Part shown: positions 24,701 through 31,844 of the stretch, one piece after another
Layout: every line of letters begins with the position of its first letter
Numbering within the stretch: the first letter of the stretch is position 1
Source: Prorocentrum cordatum
Lineage: Eukaryota; Sar; Dinophyceae; Prorocentrales; Prorocentraceae
NCBI GenBank assembly: GCA_963575745.1
Contig: CAUYUJ010018560.1
Coordinates: 761,110 to 825,109, forward strand
Length of the DNA stretch: 64,000 bases
Direction: 5' to 3'
Position numbers and translations under genes: made by a program
Notes under the pieces: model-generated
What the model was told of the DNA's origin: nothing
The model's database searches: none
Seen by the model: the letters and a program-made list of their open reading frames with translations, nothing else

Positions 24701-26095
24701 GATGGCACACGCGGACCTCGGGGCGCCCACGGGGGCTGCGACTGGAGCAAGCAATGCAATTGCGCCGGCAATGCAAGGGGGCAACCCGACCGCTTTTCAC
24801 CCTCTCGATGCCAAAAGGCCAGGCCTGCTCGAGCAGTGAACGGGGCCATCGCGCAAGCCCGCGACGCTCGAGCGCCTCTCCAACGGCAAGGGGTGCCTGG
24901 CATTCGACTCGGCTCACCCATCGAACTGGGGCTGAACAAACAACTTAGATAGACCAACTCTGTGCACGTCTGCCATTCAGACAACTCAGAATGATGAACC
25001 ATCTGGGAACCCAACGGTCGAAATCTACATGCTGGGCCGATCGGCCCATGCGGCAACCCAAATATTTAGTTCCAGGGCAAAACTAACACTTCCACTGGGC
25101 CCCATCAAAACCAAAAATCACGCCTCGTGCACCGAAATCACCCAGGATACAAGACCTCCTGCGAATCTCCTAGATGGGTGAGCCCCCCTTGCCCCGCCAA
25201 CGCAGGGGCCGAACATGCCAGACACGTTCCCCGACCCCGCCGAACTTCAAACCCGAGCGCTCGCGCAGGCGTCGCGCAAACCCGCGCGCAGCGCAGCAAG
25301 CGAGGGGCGGCGTCGACAATCCGAGCCAGAGACGCACCCTTGCGCCTGAAACCTAAGAGACACCGCCCCTCTCCCCAAGCTCCGAAACGAAGCCTCGACC
25401 TAGTTGTCAGCAGCGCCAGCGGCGCCGCTCGCCGCAGCGGCCGCGGGCCCCGCCCCCCTCTGCCGCACGCGGCGGGCGGCTTGGAGCAAAGCCGCGCCAA
25501 CCTGCACCTCGCCGACGGCCTTCGCCGCGTCGCTCTGCAAGAACTCCGCCGCCTGGGTCTTGGAGCGCCCGCGCAAGGCCTCCTTGCGCTCCTGCTTCGA
25601 GAGGAGGGGCGCGACCTTGCTGCGGTTGCGCGCCAGCGCCACATACGCCGCAGCCGACGAATAATTGTCCATGATATCCTTGCCTGTGCGCGCGCGCGGG
25701 GGGGGGGGGGGGCGACGCGGGCGGCGGGCGCGCGGCAGGGCGAGGGGTGTAATTGGGAGCGGGCGAGAGCGAGAGGGAGGATAAGGAGGGGCGATGATGA
25801 ACTATATGAGAGGGGGGACGGGCGCGGGCGGCGGCATTCGCAACGTCGCGAGCCCGAACACCTGGGGGGGCACGAACCGCCCAAGCCCCCGACCCAGAAC
25901 TAGCCCCCCCCCCCCCGCCGACATCATCAAGGCGGCTTCGATGACGTCCCGACGCGCTGCCGACCCCTAGAAAAAGGCTACACCTGGCGGGGGCGGGTCG
26001 CGCAGATCGCACATCTTGTTGTGGATGAGGTCGCGCATCCTGGCGACGGCCTGCAGCCGATATTGCATCAGGGCGGAGGGGGGCGACGGGAAGGC
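6096..26095 (-). CDS. Large multi-exon gene of unknown function (20 visible exons)
   Basis: I model one minus-strand gene of about 20 kb encoding roughly 2,100 residues. Exons were chosen where a protein-like, GC3-rich frame is bounded by AG|G-type acceptors and GT, GC or GA donors, and where phases agree from exon to exon. The sequence is mixed globular protein without transmembrane runs, except for an Ala/Pro-rich linker in exon 12. I recognise no catalytic or binding motif and assign no function. The 5' end is not seen: exon 1 begins at an acceptor and the region beyond is repeats and a gap. The 3' end is taken as the stop at 6096, but a stop at 7584 would end a shorter form. The exon 2-3 link is the weakest, so 25.5-26.1 kb could belong to a separate upstream gene. 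Two one-base frame breaks lie in homopolymers (exons 6 and 10). Confidence 0.55.
7117..7205 (-). CDS. Unknown gene, exon 19
   Basis: This small exon runs from gcggcag|TC to donor GTGCAG|GTCAGC. Its 29 full codons include PQPGGLKQCRELRALDGLNV. The phases agree with exon 18 (GC donor) and exon 20 (phase 0). Confidence 0.45.
7598..7928 (-). CDS. Unknown gene, exon 18
   Basis: The acceptor is gtggag|GCG. The frame reads AKNISNIPASIKCAAHPLKT, YIWRNNSAGSWCTNTLGKH and MALKRSWTIWLEHHALPLPH. A GC donor GTGGAGG|GCCTTT leaves one base, which fits exon 19. If that donor is unused, the frame ends five codons later at a TAG (7584-7586), giving a C-terminus VEGLFK. Confidence 0.55.
8540..9020. repeat. Interspersed intronic repeat, copy in the exon 17-18 intron
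   Basis: A degenerate run of CCCAAGAGG/GGCCCC-type units at 8560-8780 is followed by a block (8795-9019) that recurs at 18362-18583. Shared anchors are CCACGAGACTCCGA near 8799, GGCCTCTGGCCC near 8824, TTGCTCGCCCTCCTC near 8839 and TTCGGCTGCCCC near 8982. The spacing between anchors is similar in both copies. It lies wholly inside an intron. Confidence 0.55.
9594..10034 (-). CDS. Unknown gene, exon 17
   Basis: The exon has exactly 147 codons from gcgcag|GCT to donor GTCATG|GTAACA. It encodes ASDQYEPCTIVATWSGEPRP, CREAFWDLPVGLLKDICDM, KPEDACAVLQKRLISYDED and DPEAAKEVIAEAK. The junction to exon 16 is phase 0 on both sides and repeats AGGC at both intron ends. Confidence 0.7.
10355..11081 (-). 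CDS. Unknown gene, exon 16
   Basis: The exon is 727 bp from ctgccag|G (phase 2) to GC donor CTCAAG|GCGCCT (phase 0). It is the longest continuous globular stretch: LEFAEKRMKRFICSQIVEDA, AMAITVDSKVISACHDYKEV, MNRLHYRYLARLVQKKVLL and ELAILWPVEIVGTQTVKVG. No family is recognised. Length arithmetic and both junction phases agree. Confidence 0.7.
11160..11695. repeat. Interspersed intronic repeat with tandem 53-bp units, copy A
   Basis: It starts near CCATCCATATGCAGT and contains three units of the type CTTCGGTGGAGCTCCCTATG ... GAGGGGCGTGCCGAAGT (11207, 11310, 11408), whose ends are inverted (CTTCGG / CCGAAG). A GATGAC microsatellite (11460-11590) and a conserved end (GAGACGCGGGGCG ... TCTTCAAAACGAA) follow. 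The same order recurs at 20333-20890. It sits near the acceptor end of the exon 15-16 intron. Confidence 0.65.
12103..12587 (-). CDS. Unknown gene, exon 15
   Basis: The acceptor is gcaggcag|AGC (phase 0) and the GC donor CCCAG|GCGCAT (phase 2). It encodes SVDNVIPFEQEQMGGGLFK, FAEDLVNLVFASVGESARRN and EFRGDLANFEKLAKCAFPG. Splicing to exon 16 completes an Arg codon. The downstream intron (12102 to 11082) holds an interspersed repeat shared with the exon 6-7 intron. Confidence 0.65.
13787..14146 (-). CDS. Unknown gene, exon 14
   Basis: The exon has exactly 120 codons from ggcgag|AGC to donor CAGAAG|GTGATC, both phase 0. It encodes SEVLREGLREHKLLWSKCEK, SQYAVKAYLLNVAAIGLGM and MSALEQSKNQLDRAAWIFGD. 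The composition is helical and soluble. Confidence 0.6.
14483..14641 (-). CDS. Unknown gene, exon 13
   Basis: The acceptor is cgccgag|GCG and the frame reads ATCQPYSQACERLAMALDE and then an acidic MSESE end. The GA donor TCTGAG|GAGGGA keeps phase 0 with exon 14. A stronger-looking GT donor eight bases on (GGAG|GTGAGT, exon end 14476) gives phase 1, which I could not match to exon 14. Confidence 0.45.
14709..15185 (-). CDS. Unknown gene, exon 12 (Ala/Pro-rich linker)
   Basis: The exon has 159 codons from ctcgaag|CCG to GC donor ATCGAG|GCTAGT. The start (AIYLAKPKKLPRLEPPPSPP) leads into a long Ala/Pro-rich repeat built on GCGGCGCC-type codons, then a globular end (ARYLGPKGNLYARLDAAQ, IDDQWRLWYEIE). 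The low-complexity part is probably a flexible linker. A 16-base direct repeat (GGCCAGCCAGACCCTC) at 15223 and 15283 lies in the upstream intron. Confidence 0.5.
15464..15650 (-). CDS. Unknown gene, exon 11
   Basis: The acceptor cccgcag|G completes the split Arg codon of exon 10. The frame reads QAGMWRFQVMMTAAQNCMYG, LVLEHIDGCSLENDHLFH and APFMKRQLE. The donor is placed at the GA site CTCGAG|GATTCG; the GT site GCT|GTTTGG at 15446 is in the same phase and would add six codons. Confidence 0.5.
15847..16181 (-). CDS. Unknown gene, exon 10 (one-base frame break)
   Basis: The acceptor is gtcccgag|GGC and the GC donor CTCAG|GCACGC. The frame reads AVVERKLGCTLEASDPAKP and then switches at an AAAA run near 16103 to NVSDMVNNMLRGCC and PYMCCMADYLTYKVGLNID. 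The phases of the neighbouring exons need a length divisible by three, and 335 is one short, so a single missing A would restore one frame. Confidence 0.55.
16300..16385 (-). CDS. Unknown gene, exon 9
   Basis: This 86-bp exon runs from gcggcccag|GTC to a GA donor TTTCAG|GATTGG (phase 2). It encodes VTAQHCGPACFEDEGG and EQEQHF. The intron towards exon 10 is only 118 bp. The two leftover bases join the first G of exon 10 to make an Arg codon, and the frame continues cleanly. Confidence 0.6.
16640..18440. repeat. Tandem array of long palindromes in the exon 8-9 intron
   Basis: Nine palindromic cores of about 28 bp, consensus CAGATTTCGACAT-WW-ATGTCGAAATCTG, occur near 16781, 16982, 17132, 17333, 17467, 17701, 17901, 18057 and 18202. 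They are spaced 134-234 bp apart. The GC-rich flanks are also inverted: GAGAGGGCC(C)AA on the left mirrors TTGGGCCCTCTC on the right, continuing into GAGCCCCCC / GGGGGGCTC. Each unit is therefore a long imperfect hairpin. The long open frames here (up to 335 codons on the minus strand) are repeat artefacts. Confidence 0.75.
18362..18583. repeat. Interspersed intronic repeat, second copy of the 8.8-kb block
   Basis: It shares anchors with 8795-9019: CCACGAGACTCCGA, GGCCTCTGGCCC, TTTGCTCGCCCTCCTC and TTCGGCTGCCCC. It directly abuts the palindrome array on its donor-proximal side, so both introns have the same composite order of block plus derived GC-rich tandem units. Confidence 0.55.
18898..19044 (-). 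CDS. Unknown gene, exon 8
   Basis: The exon has 49 codons from ctccag|GGC to a GA donor GCCAGC|GATCCC, both phase 0. It encodes MAGPGSTKVGADFSVTCAFF and LPQACLQIAAAS. An acceptor nine bases further in (gccag|TTC) keeps the same phase. Confidence 0.5.
19914..20192 (-). CDS. Unknown gene, exon 7
   Basis: The exon has exactly 93 codons from acceptor cttag|CAC to donor GAGCTC|GTTTAC, both phase 0. It encodes IPDDLERADAMVASFLYGDQ and FARQLVDCRNQPRLVIHGS. The frame remains open to a TAG at 19611, so a terminal exon ending DSDPD is an alternative. The phase fit to exon 8 favours splicing. Confidence 0.5.
20333..20890. repeat. Interspersed intronic repeat with tandem 53-bp units, copy B
   Basis: This copy parallels copy A at 11160-11695: a CAGCCATATGCAGT start, three CTTCGGTGGAGC-type units (20380, 20500, 20612), a GATGATGAC microsatellite (20665-20790) and the same GAGACGCGGGGCG ... 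TCTTCAAAACGAA end. A G run at 20447-20469 interrupts it. It lies in the exon 6-7 intron. Confidence 0.65.
21104..21293 (-). CDS. Unknown gene, exon 6 (one-base frame break)
   Basis: The acceptor is gcgcag|GTG and the GC donor CAGCAG|GCGTTC. The exon is 190 bp, whereas phase 0 at both ends needs 189. The frame reads VPWEVTDVMEGEFARG and then continues one base off as RDTDQDLRPSFAEVGGSN. The switch coincides with a run of five G around 21250, where four G would keep a single frame. A homopolymer assembly error is the simplest explanation; a real inactivating indel is the alternative. Confidence 0.55.
21500..21723. repeat. Perfect-looking tandem duplication, 2 x 112 bp
   Basis: The block starting GAGGGATAATGACGG at 21500 repeats from 21612 with no difference I can find, ending CAGTGGTCGCC. 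It is intronic (exon 5-6 intron). It is either a very recent duplication or an assembly duplication. Confidence 0.8.
22279..22518 (-). CDS. Unknown gene, exon 5
   Basis: The exon has exactly 80 codons between acceptor gggggcag|GCT and GC donor AAGCAG|GCTCGC, both phase 0. It encodes GAIYVGKCGVMFRVRGGIV and MNGRTIKDFVVDLHNES. The intron upstream holds a long GGA/GAC microsatellite (22560-22745). Confidence 0.6.
22560..22745. repeat. GGA/GAC microsatellite
   Basis: Nearly continuous GGAGGA passes into GACGAC. It lies in the exon 4-5 intron; the Ser/Pro-rich open frames across it on the minus strand are artefacts. Confidence 0.8.
22936..23640 (-). CDS. Unknown gene, exon 4
   Basis: The acceptor is ccccccag|GAGCGG. 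The frame encodes about 235 residues, including AEVAAAAGNWEDEGMLACAQ, GMVIVSKSGDQIHANVAK and QWFHKRANAWDALGRKFG. The donor is tentatively CCT|GTGGGA in phase 0; the last 30 codons are less protein-like, so the edge may lie further upstream. An in-frame ATG at 23670 lies just before the acceptor and could be an alternative translation start if this were the first exon. Confidence 0.5.
23987..24118 (-). CDS. Unknown gene, exon 3
   Basis: The acceptor ttctttgag|GCG follows a good pyrimidine tract, and the frame reads ATMLQLRASLREIQLLND and on to VELPNEQ. The donor is a GA type, GAGCAG|GACGCG, in phase 0. The 44-codon exon joins exon 4 in phase. An earlier acceptor at cttacag|G (24131) is possible but needs phase 2. 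The junction back to exon 2 is tentative. Confidence 0.5.
25502..25683 (-). CDS. Unknown gene, exon 2
   Basis: The acceptor is cacag|GC and the frame then reads KDIMDNYSSAAAYVALARN and a basic helix-like stretch (LSKQERKEALRGRSK). The donor is placed at GTGCAG|GTTGGC in phase 0; GGCGAG|GTGCAG six bases earlier is an equal alternative. The frame stays open to a TAG at 25400 through an Ala/Gly-rich tail, so this could instead be a terminal exon ending GAADN. Confidence 0.5.
25984..26095 (-). CDS. Unknown gene, exon 1 (first visible)
   Basis: The acceptor reads cccccag|GCC and the donor CCAG|GTGTAG, leaving one base over (phase 1). The 112-bp exon encodes a piece containing ALMQYRLQAVARMRD. The phase matches exon 2, whose acceptor leaves two bases to complete a Gly codon. 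This is one of the best-supported junctions here. Confidence 0.6.
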
Positions 26096-26400
26096 CTGGG
26101 GGCAGGATGGGGTAGAGCATCTAGGAAGATGAGGTAGAGTGTGATGTATAGAACCGATGGGCAGGATGGGGGCAAGATGAGGTAGAGGATCGGGGAAAAT
26201 TGAGACGGGCCAAGTAAGGGACGGATGACGGTGGAGGAAACGGTGGAAGAAGCAGAAGGGAGGCTATATAATGACCTCCCATCCTCCTCTATCATCTACA
26301 CCTCATCCTACCCCCCCATTCACTCTCCTCGATCCCCTCCACCATCCCCCTCGGCCCCCCTACCTCGCCCCGACCCATTTCGTTCCGGCGCTCGCTGCCC

Positions 26401-26500
26401 NNNNNNNNNNNNNNNNNNNNNNNNNNNNNNNNNNNNNNNNNNNNNNNNNNNNNNNNNNNNNNNNNNNNNNNNNNNNNNNNNNNNNNNNNNNNNNNNNNNN
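26401..26500. other. Assembly gap (100 N)
   Basis: Exactly 100 N, the usual placeholder for a gap of unknown size. The upstream part of the large gene, if it exists, may lie in or beyond it. Confidence 0.99.
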
Positions 26501-26504
26501 TCGC

Positions 26505-27400
26505 GACGCGTCGGAAGCTCGAAAGTCGAGAACCCCAAATATTGAAAAACAGTTGTAGATCAATGTTTTCTGCCTCTTGGGGCCGTCTGGGGAGCGAAAG
26601 CCGAGTCTTCTTGGGCCGCCTTGAAGATATCTGGGGCTGCCCAGAAGCCCTGCGGGACATCTCGCACCCTTCTGGTGCCACTGTGGCGCCACTGATTGCC
26701 GTCTGGGCGGCTCTTCTTGGGCCGGCTTGGGCCCCTCTTGGGGCCGTATTGGGGCCCTCTTGGCGTATTGGGGCGGTCTTGGAGGTCTCTTGGGCCGTCT
26801 TGGGGCGGTCTTGGAGGCCTCTTGGAACGTCGCGGAGCGTCAGCTCGAAACTCGAGAACCCCCCAAACATTGAAGAACCCATGGTAAATCAATGTGTTTT
26901 GCCTCCTGGGCCGCCTGGTGAGCGAAAGAAGAATCCTCGTGGGCCGTCTGAAGGTGCCCAGAAGTCCCGCGGGACATTTCGCAGCTTTCTGGTCTCACCG
27001 CGACGCCACATAAGGCCGTGTCGGCAGCTCTTCTTGGGCCGTCTGGGCCCCTCTTGGGGCCGTCTTGGGACCCTCCTGGAGCGTTTTGGCGCGGTCTTGG
27101 GGGTCTCTGGGGCCGTCTTGGGGCGGTCTTGGAGGCCTCGTTGGACGTCGTGAAGCGTCGGAAGCTCGAAAGTCGAGAGGCCCGAAAGCATGGAGAACTT
27201 GGATAATCAATCGTTTTTGCCTCTTGGGGCCCTCTGGGGAGCGAAAATCGAGCCCTCTTGGGCTGTATTAGTGCTATTTGGGGCTGCCCACAAGCCCCGC
27301 GGGACATCTCGCAACCTTCTGGTGTCACCGCGACGCCACTTAAAGCCGTCTGGGCGGCTCCCGGGCCGCTGGAGAAGCCACCCGGGGAGCCCGGAGCCCC
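26505..27400. repeat. Tandem repeat, unit about 320-326 bp, nearly three copies
   Basis: Unit starts are marked by AGCTCGAAAGTCGAG or its variants at 26517, 26843 and 27164, giving periods of 326 and 321 bp. Each unit carries TTGGGCCGTCTTGGGGCGG-type sub-repeats and a TCTGGTGNCAC ... GCGACGCCAC block. The array begins at the gap, so its left extent is unknown. No gene is apparent; the open frames are repeat translations. Confidence 0.8.
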
Positions 27401-27449
27401 CGGAGCGAGTCGAGACAGCCGGGAAGAAGGCACAGGCGTTGTACCCATA

Positions 27450-27456
27450 CATATAT

Positions 27457-27492
<36 letters not shown>

Positions 27493-28035
27493 GTATATAT
27501 ACATATATGCACATACATACATACATACAAACATACATACATACATACATACATACATACAAACATACACACATACATGCATACATACATGCATACATAC
27601 ATACATACATACATACATACTTACTTACTTACTTACATACACACATACATACATGCATACATACATACATACACACATACATACATGCAAACAAACAAAC
27701 ACGCATACATATGTACATACATACATACAAACAAACATTCATACAATCACACAAACATGCATACTATATACATACATACATACAAACAAACAAACAAACA
27801 TACATATATGCATGCATATATACATACATGCATACATATTTACTTACTTACATACATACATGCATGCATACATACATACATAAAAACAAACACGCATCTA
27901 TATGTACATACATACATACATACAAACATTCATACATTCACACAAACATGCATAATATATTCATCCAAATAAATGAACATACATATATGCATGCATCTAT
28001 ACATACATACATACATACAAACATACATCTATACA
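27450..28035. repeat. TACA/CATA microsatellite
   Basis: A TA run (27453-27500) passes into hundreds of bases of CATACATA with CAAACAAA and TTACTTAC variants. The Tyr/His/Thr-rich open frames on both strands are translations of this repeat. Confidence 0.9.
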
Positions 28036-28050
28036 CTGGTACACCATTAG

Positions 28051-29028
28051 ACCATCTCCCTCGTGTAAGCCCCTGAGCTTTCCCAGTGGTTCCGTCCCTT
28101 CCAGCTTACCATTTCACACGCACCAGGGATCCTCGTCCAACTTCGCGTAAGTGTCGTTATCTAGTTCGCGTTTTCTCTTAGCGCCGTCTTCTTCTCGGTG
28201 GTTGGCGCGTTGGTGTATTCGCTCAGGATTAACCTCCAAATCATAATTTGTATCATGTCGTCCTCTTCGTCATCGGGTAGCACCACATCCACTTCGAATT
28301 CGTTACTCTATATTGTAAGGGTTTCCGGTAATCGTGCTTCACTTGGGCGAGCGAGGTCGACAACTTCTTGTTCCACTCCATGATATTGGTCCGGCCACCC
28401 GAGAACATCTTTACCTGTTGGGCGGCCTTGTACTCGCTGACACGTTTGTTTCCACCTCCTCTGGTCCTCCTGCTTCCAGTGGACTGTATACTTTCGGCGA
28501 TGTCGGTAGCATGCTCCGAGACGTTCGCTGGACGTGGTAATTATGTCCTGACGTTTTCTTTACGTTTTCTTTCTGGCTGTCGAACTATTCCTCGCAATGA
28601 ATGTCGCGGTTGATTCATGACCGAGATCAAAAAGGCGTTCATCGTGTAGCTTATCTGTGCCATCGTGAGCGCCTTATCCTGCTCCGACCGTCCTAGTGCC
28701 CAGGGTTGCGCTGCTCTCGAAGAACAATGTCATCCCTTCATGATTGCCTTTGAAAGCACTGATAACATACCTGATCTCTCCGTTCTCGTGACCGGCGATG
28801 CACAATTCCGCGATCCAACCCGTGCCCACGTTGCACCTGGCCTCTCGGACATCAGGTGATGACATTTCGAATCCTGGATCGGCTGTGCTGGGGTTCTGTG
28901 TAGGCGCTGCGGCTGCAGCTACGGCCATCGCAGGGAGACGGGTGCTTTGTGGAGTTTACCACGCGCACTGGAACTCGTGCGGCGAACAACGAGATCCGCT
29001 ACCATGAACATTTTTCCTTGAGGAAATC
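28051..29028 (-). pseudogene. Gag-like retroposed remnant, frame-broken
   Basis: This kilobase is less GC-rich than its surroundings and reads on the minus strand as separate protein-like pieces in shifting frames: ARCNVGTGWIAELCIAGHEN and YVISAFKGNHEGM (28.93-28.67 kb), ALTMAQISYTMNAFLISVMN (28.6 kb), KMFSGGRTNIMEWNKKLST (28.4 kb), and an acidic stretch followed by a DEDPWCV end (28.1 kb). The F-x-G-G ... W-N-K-K-L pattern resembles the start of retroelement gag capsid regions, but this is a weak family call. No intron is needed to connect the pieces. A spliced-leader match lies just upstream. It may equally be a processed copy of a cellular gene. Confidence 0.4.
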
Positions 29029-29032
29029 AACA

Positions 29033-29043
29033 CTTGAGCCAAA
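29033..29043 (-). other. Partial spliced-leader relict
   Basis: The minus strand reads TTTGGCTCAAG, identical to the last 11 bases of the dinoflagellate spliced leader. It lies immediately upstream of the gag-like remnant, as expected for a reverse-transcribed trans-spliced mRNA. Eleven bases alone could be chance; the position supports it. Confidence 0.45.
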
Positions 29044-30494
29044 CGCAGGCGGGGCGAGCTCCGTACCTCAAGGTGCCTAACTGACGAACAAGTGCATCCT
29101 TCTCACCCAGTCGCAACGCTATGTTCTAACACCTCCTCCTCCTCCTCCTTCTCCTCCTCCTCCTCCTCCTCCTCTTGTTCCTCCTCCCCCTACTATCCCT
29201 CTTGGACGGTGTGGGGCTGAGCTGGATGCTATATGGGGCCCTCTCGGTCGTCGCGTGGTCCATCTCGAAAACATGTTGGGATTATCCTTGGTCGGCGGGA
29301 GCCGCCATAGCTTCGAGTCCTCGGGCAGTTCACAATGATCCCTCCGATCCTCCCCCCTCCTGTCCCTCCTCGTTCCCAGCGTGATGGCGTCTCTTGGGCT
29401 CGGAGGCATCCTGCCCTCCCAGCAAGCTTTTCGAACAGAGAGGGGATCCACCCCACCTCCACATGGGGGCGGAGTACACCGACACCCGCATGTGGCCGTG
29501 ACAGCGCGTGAACCCCAACTTCTAGGGAGAACTCTGCGCCGCTGAGGCAAAAAAAAGCAACGGTTTCGTCAAAAAAAACGCCCATATGCAATGCGTGTTG
29601 AAGCGGGCCCAACCCCCCGGGCCCAAAATTTAAAGTTCGGGGCGTTCGACATGGGGGAGGGCGAGTCGTTTCGAAATCCACGCCCACGATTGCAAGCTGC
29701 GGCCTGCACGATCGGACGAACATCGAAATTGGGGACACGGGGGGCGCTCTTGCGCAACCTTCCGGTCGTTCTACCTGGACGTCTTTCTTTCGAAAACGCT
29801 GGTAGCACAGCAAATCAATGGCGAGACTCCGTCCCACGGCGACTGCCTCTATAAACCGGCGACGGCGCGCGTTGACCGCGGCTGTGGCAAACGCATCCCC
29901 TGGCCAGCTCGCCTTCCTCCGGGGGGGCACCATGCCACAGGGGGCCGGCGACAGTCCACGCACCGAGAGAAAAGACGAGCAGACGCAGCGCGGAGGCTCC
30001 TTCGGACGCGAGGCGAGGTCGAAAAGCTTGGCGAGGCCGACTTTCCTCTCAGAATGAGAAACACTTCGACGTAGTGGTAAACACTGCAGACCAAGTCGAG
30101 CCAGGGAAAAACAGACGTCAGCGAATATAAATACTTCGCCAGAGACTCCGAGCAGCGAAAGGCCATCTGTCAGCATATATGCCAGATGTTGGCGCCTGTA
30201 GGGCGCGAGCCATCTTCGAGATACTGCAAGCCCGACCCCCTCTGAATTCACTAATTCCTCCCAACTGTGCAAACGACTTGCCTCCTGTTCCCCCTCCTAT
30301 AGAATCGCCTCACAACAGAGGGGCAGTGGATTCCAAGCCAGAGTAGGGGGCTCCAGGAGCTCAACGCCGTGGCCTCAGCCAACTTTCTGGCTGAGGGGCG
30401 CCAGGCACAAGGAAAATGGTAAGAAGAAAACCATGTTCGCGCATTTTGCTGTGGGCCGCCCAGAGGGCCTCGAATTGTAACTGGAAGGAGGAGG

Positions 30495-30530
<36 letters not shown>

Positions 30531-31314
30531 GGAAGAGGAGGAGGAAGAGGAGGAGGGAACGAGGGAGGGCAGGGAGAGGGAGCGCCCGCTTACAGCCCAG
30601 CATGGCGCTCTGGCCACGCTCACATCGAGACGTGGGCAGAGTCACAAACGGCACAAGCACAAGCCTTCGGAGGCCCCTGCAGAGTTCTCAAATCCCCCTC
30701 GGCAGCCTCCGAAGGGGAGGGGGGCCCCGAGGACGTCCTTGCCGCTCACACCGAAACCTTGCAAGAATCACAAGCGGCACAAACATAAACTTTCGGAGGT
30801 CCGCGCGGAGTTCTCAGGTCGGCGCTCTGGACGCCCCCCCGGCGGGTGCGCCCGACGCCGGCTCGGACAACCCCGCGCGGACCTCCCGCAAGAGTGACCG
30901 TAGGCAAGAGTGACCTTTGGTGCGCGGCTTCAGGGGGTCGCGGGCAGGCCAACTCCGCGCGCGCAAGACGCCACTATCGCAGCGCGTTCGGCGGTCGGCG
31001 GGCCCCCAGTGGCCCCGCATCAAAGGTCATTCGGCGAAGGGCCACTCTTACGAATAGTCGGTACGGTAGGTTGGTCTCGTGGTGACCCTGGCGTTGGCTT
31101 CTGACACCGCGCGGATCGTACATCTTGAACACGCGCGGCTTCCCGATCGCGCGATATGGTTCCACGTCGGCCGACCCAGGGCCATCAGCGGCGTTCAATC
31201 CTGAACGCTCGCGTCGGCGCAACACAAGCCTGCCGAATACTCAGGTGCCGTGTCCCAGAGCAGGGCGAATTGAAACAACGGCAACTCAACATCGTTGCCT
31301 GGACCCCTCAGGGC
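29044..31314. other. No recognised gene; simple repeats and one long uncharacterised frame
   Basis: A TCC microsatellite lies at 29128-29180. A minus frame of 347 codons (29229-30272) is open but matches nothing I know and has competing frames (29849-30166, 29569-29808), so I do not call a gene. A GGA-rich tract lies at 30480-30560. Two diverged copies of a roughly 127-bp unit lie at about 30620-30875, with shared anchors GGCACAA, TTCGGAGG and GGAGTTCTCA. Confidence 0.45.
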
Positions 31315-31319
31315 CCAAA

Positions 31320-31492
31320 TGTGGCAGCAGCAGCGGCAGACGATGACATTTTGGACTTGAGCCAACGCGCGAACAACAGTACACACATGGCATTCAATGT
31401 CTGCTACGGTACAAGACAATGCAAAACTATTGGGAACAATGAAACGGTGTCCACATACAATACCTGAGGGTGAAATCAGGAACACTTCCACA
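31320..31492 (-). repeat. 3' LTR of the copia-type element
   Basis: It starts TGTGGAAG and ends GCCACA on the minus strand, 173 bp, about 89% identical to the 5' LTR by eye. It contains TTGGCTCAAG at 31356-31365, identical to the last ten bases of the spliced leader; the other LTR has a changed version. Confidence 0.85.
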
Positions 31493-31844
31493 TGCCCTGA
31501 ACTCTCTAACAAGTTTAGGGATCCCTTGTGGACACAAACTGGTAACTAAATCAATACACGCGTGCCCACACGAGTGTAGCCCTGGAAACACCCAGCAACG
31601 GCTTACTGAAACACCCCCGCGGCGTCCAGCACCGGAGCTGAGAGGCAAAGAGAAAAGAGAGAGAGAGAAGGAGAGGAAGGAGAGTAAACCACCACCACCA
31701 CCACCACCGTCGCAGTCCTCGGGAGGAACCGTGAGGAACCCGCTCCAGGATATCATGTTCATGTGATTCACGATATTCCTGGAAGCAGCCTGGGAATGAT
31801 TCTCGAGCCCTGGATATTCTCGTCTCCGCTCTACTTCGGAACTC

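Noticed and set aside
27450-28035. Regular CATACATA blocks as a possible CRISPR array
   Set aside because: No distinct repeat and spacer units; it is a simple microsatellite in a eukaryotic genome.
27190-28076. Long Tyr/His/Thr- and Cys/Val/Met-rich frames on both strands
   Set aside because: Translations of the TACA/CATA microsatellite.
29229-30272. 347-codon minus frame
   Set aside because: Open but without motif, splice edges or a preferred frame over its competitors; listed only as unassigned sequence.
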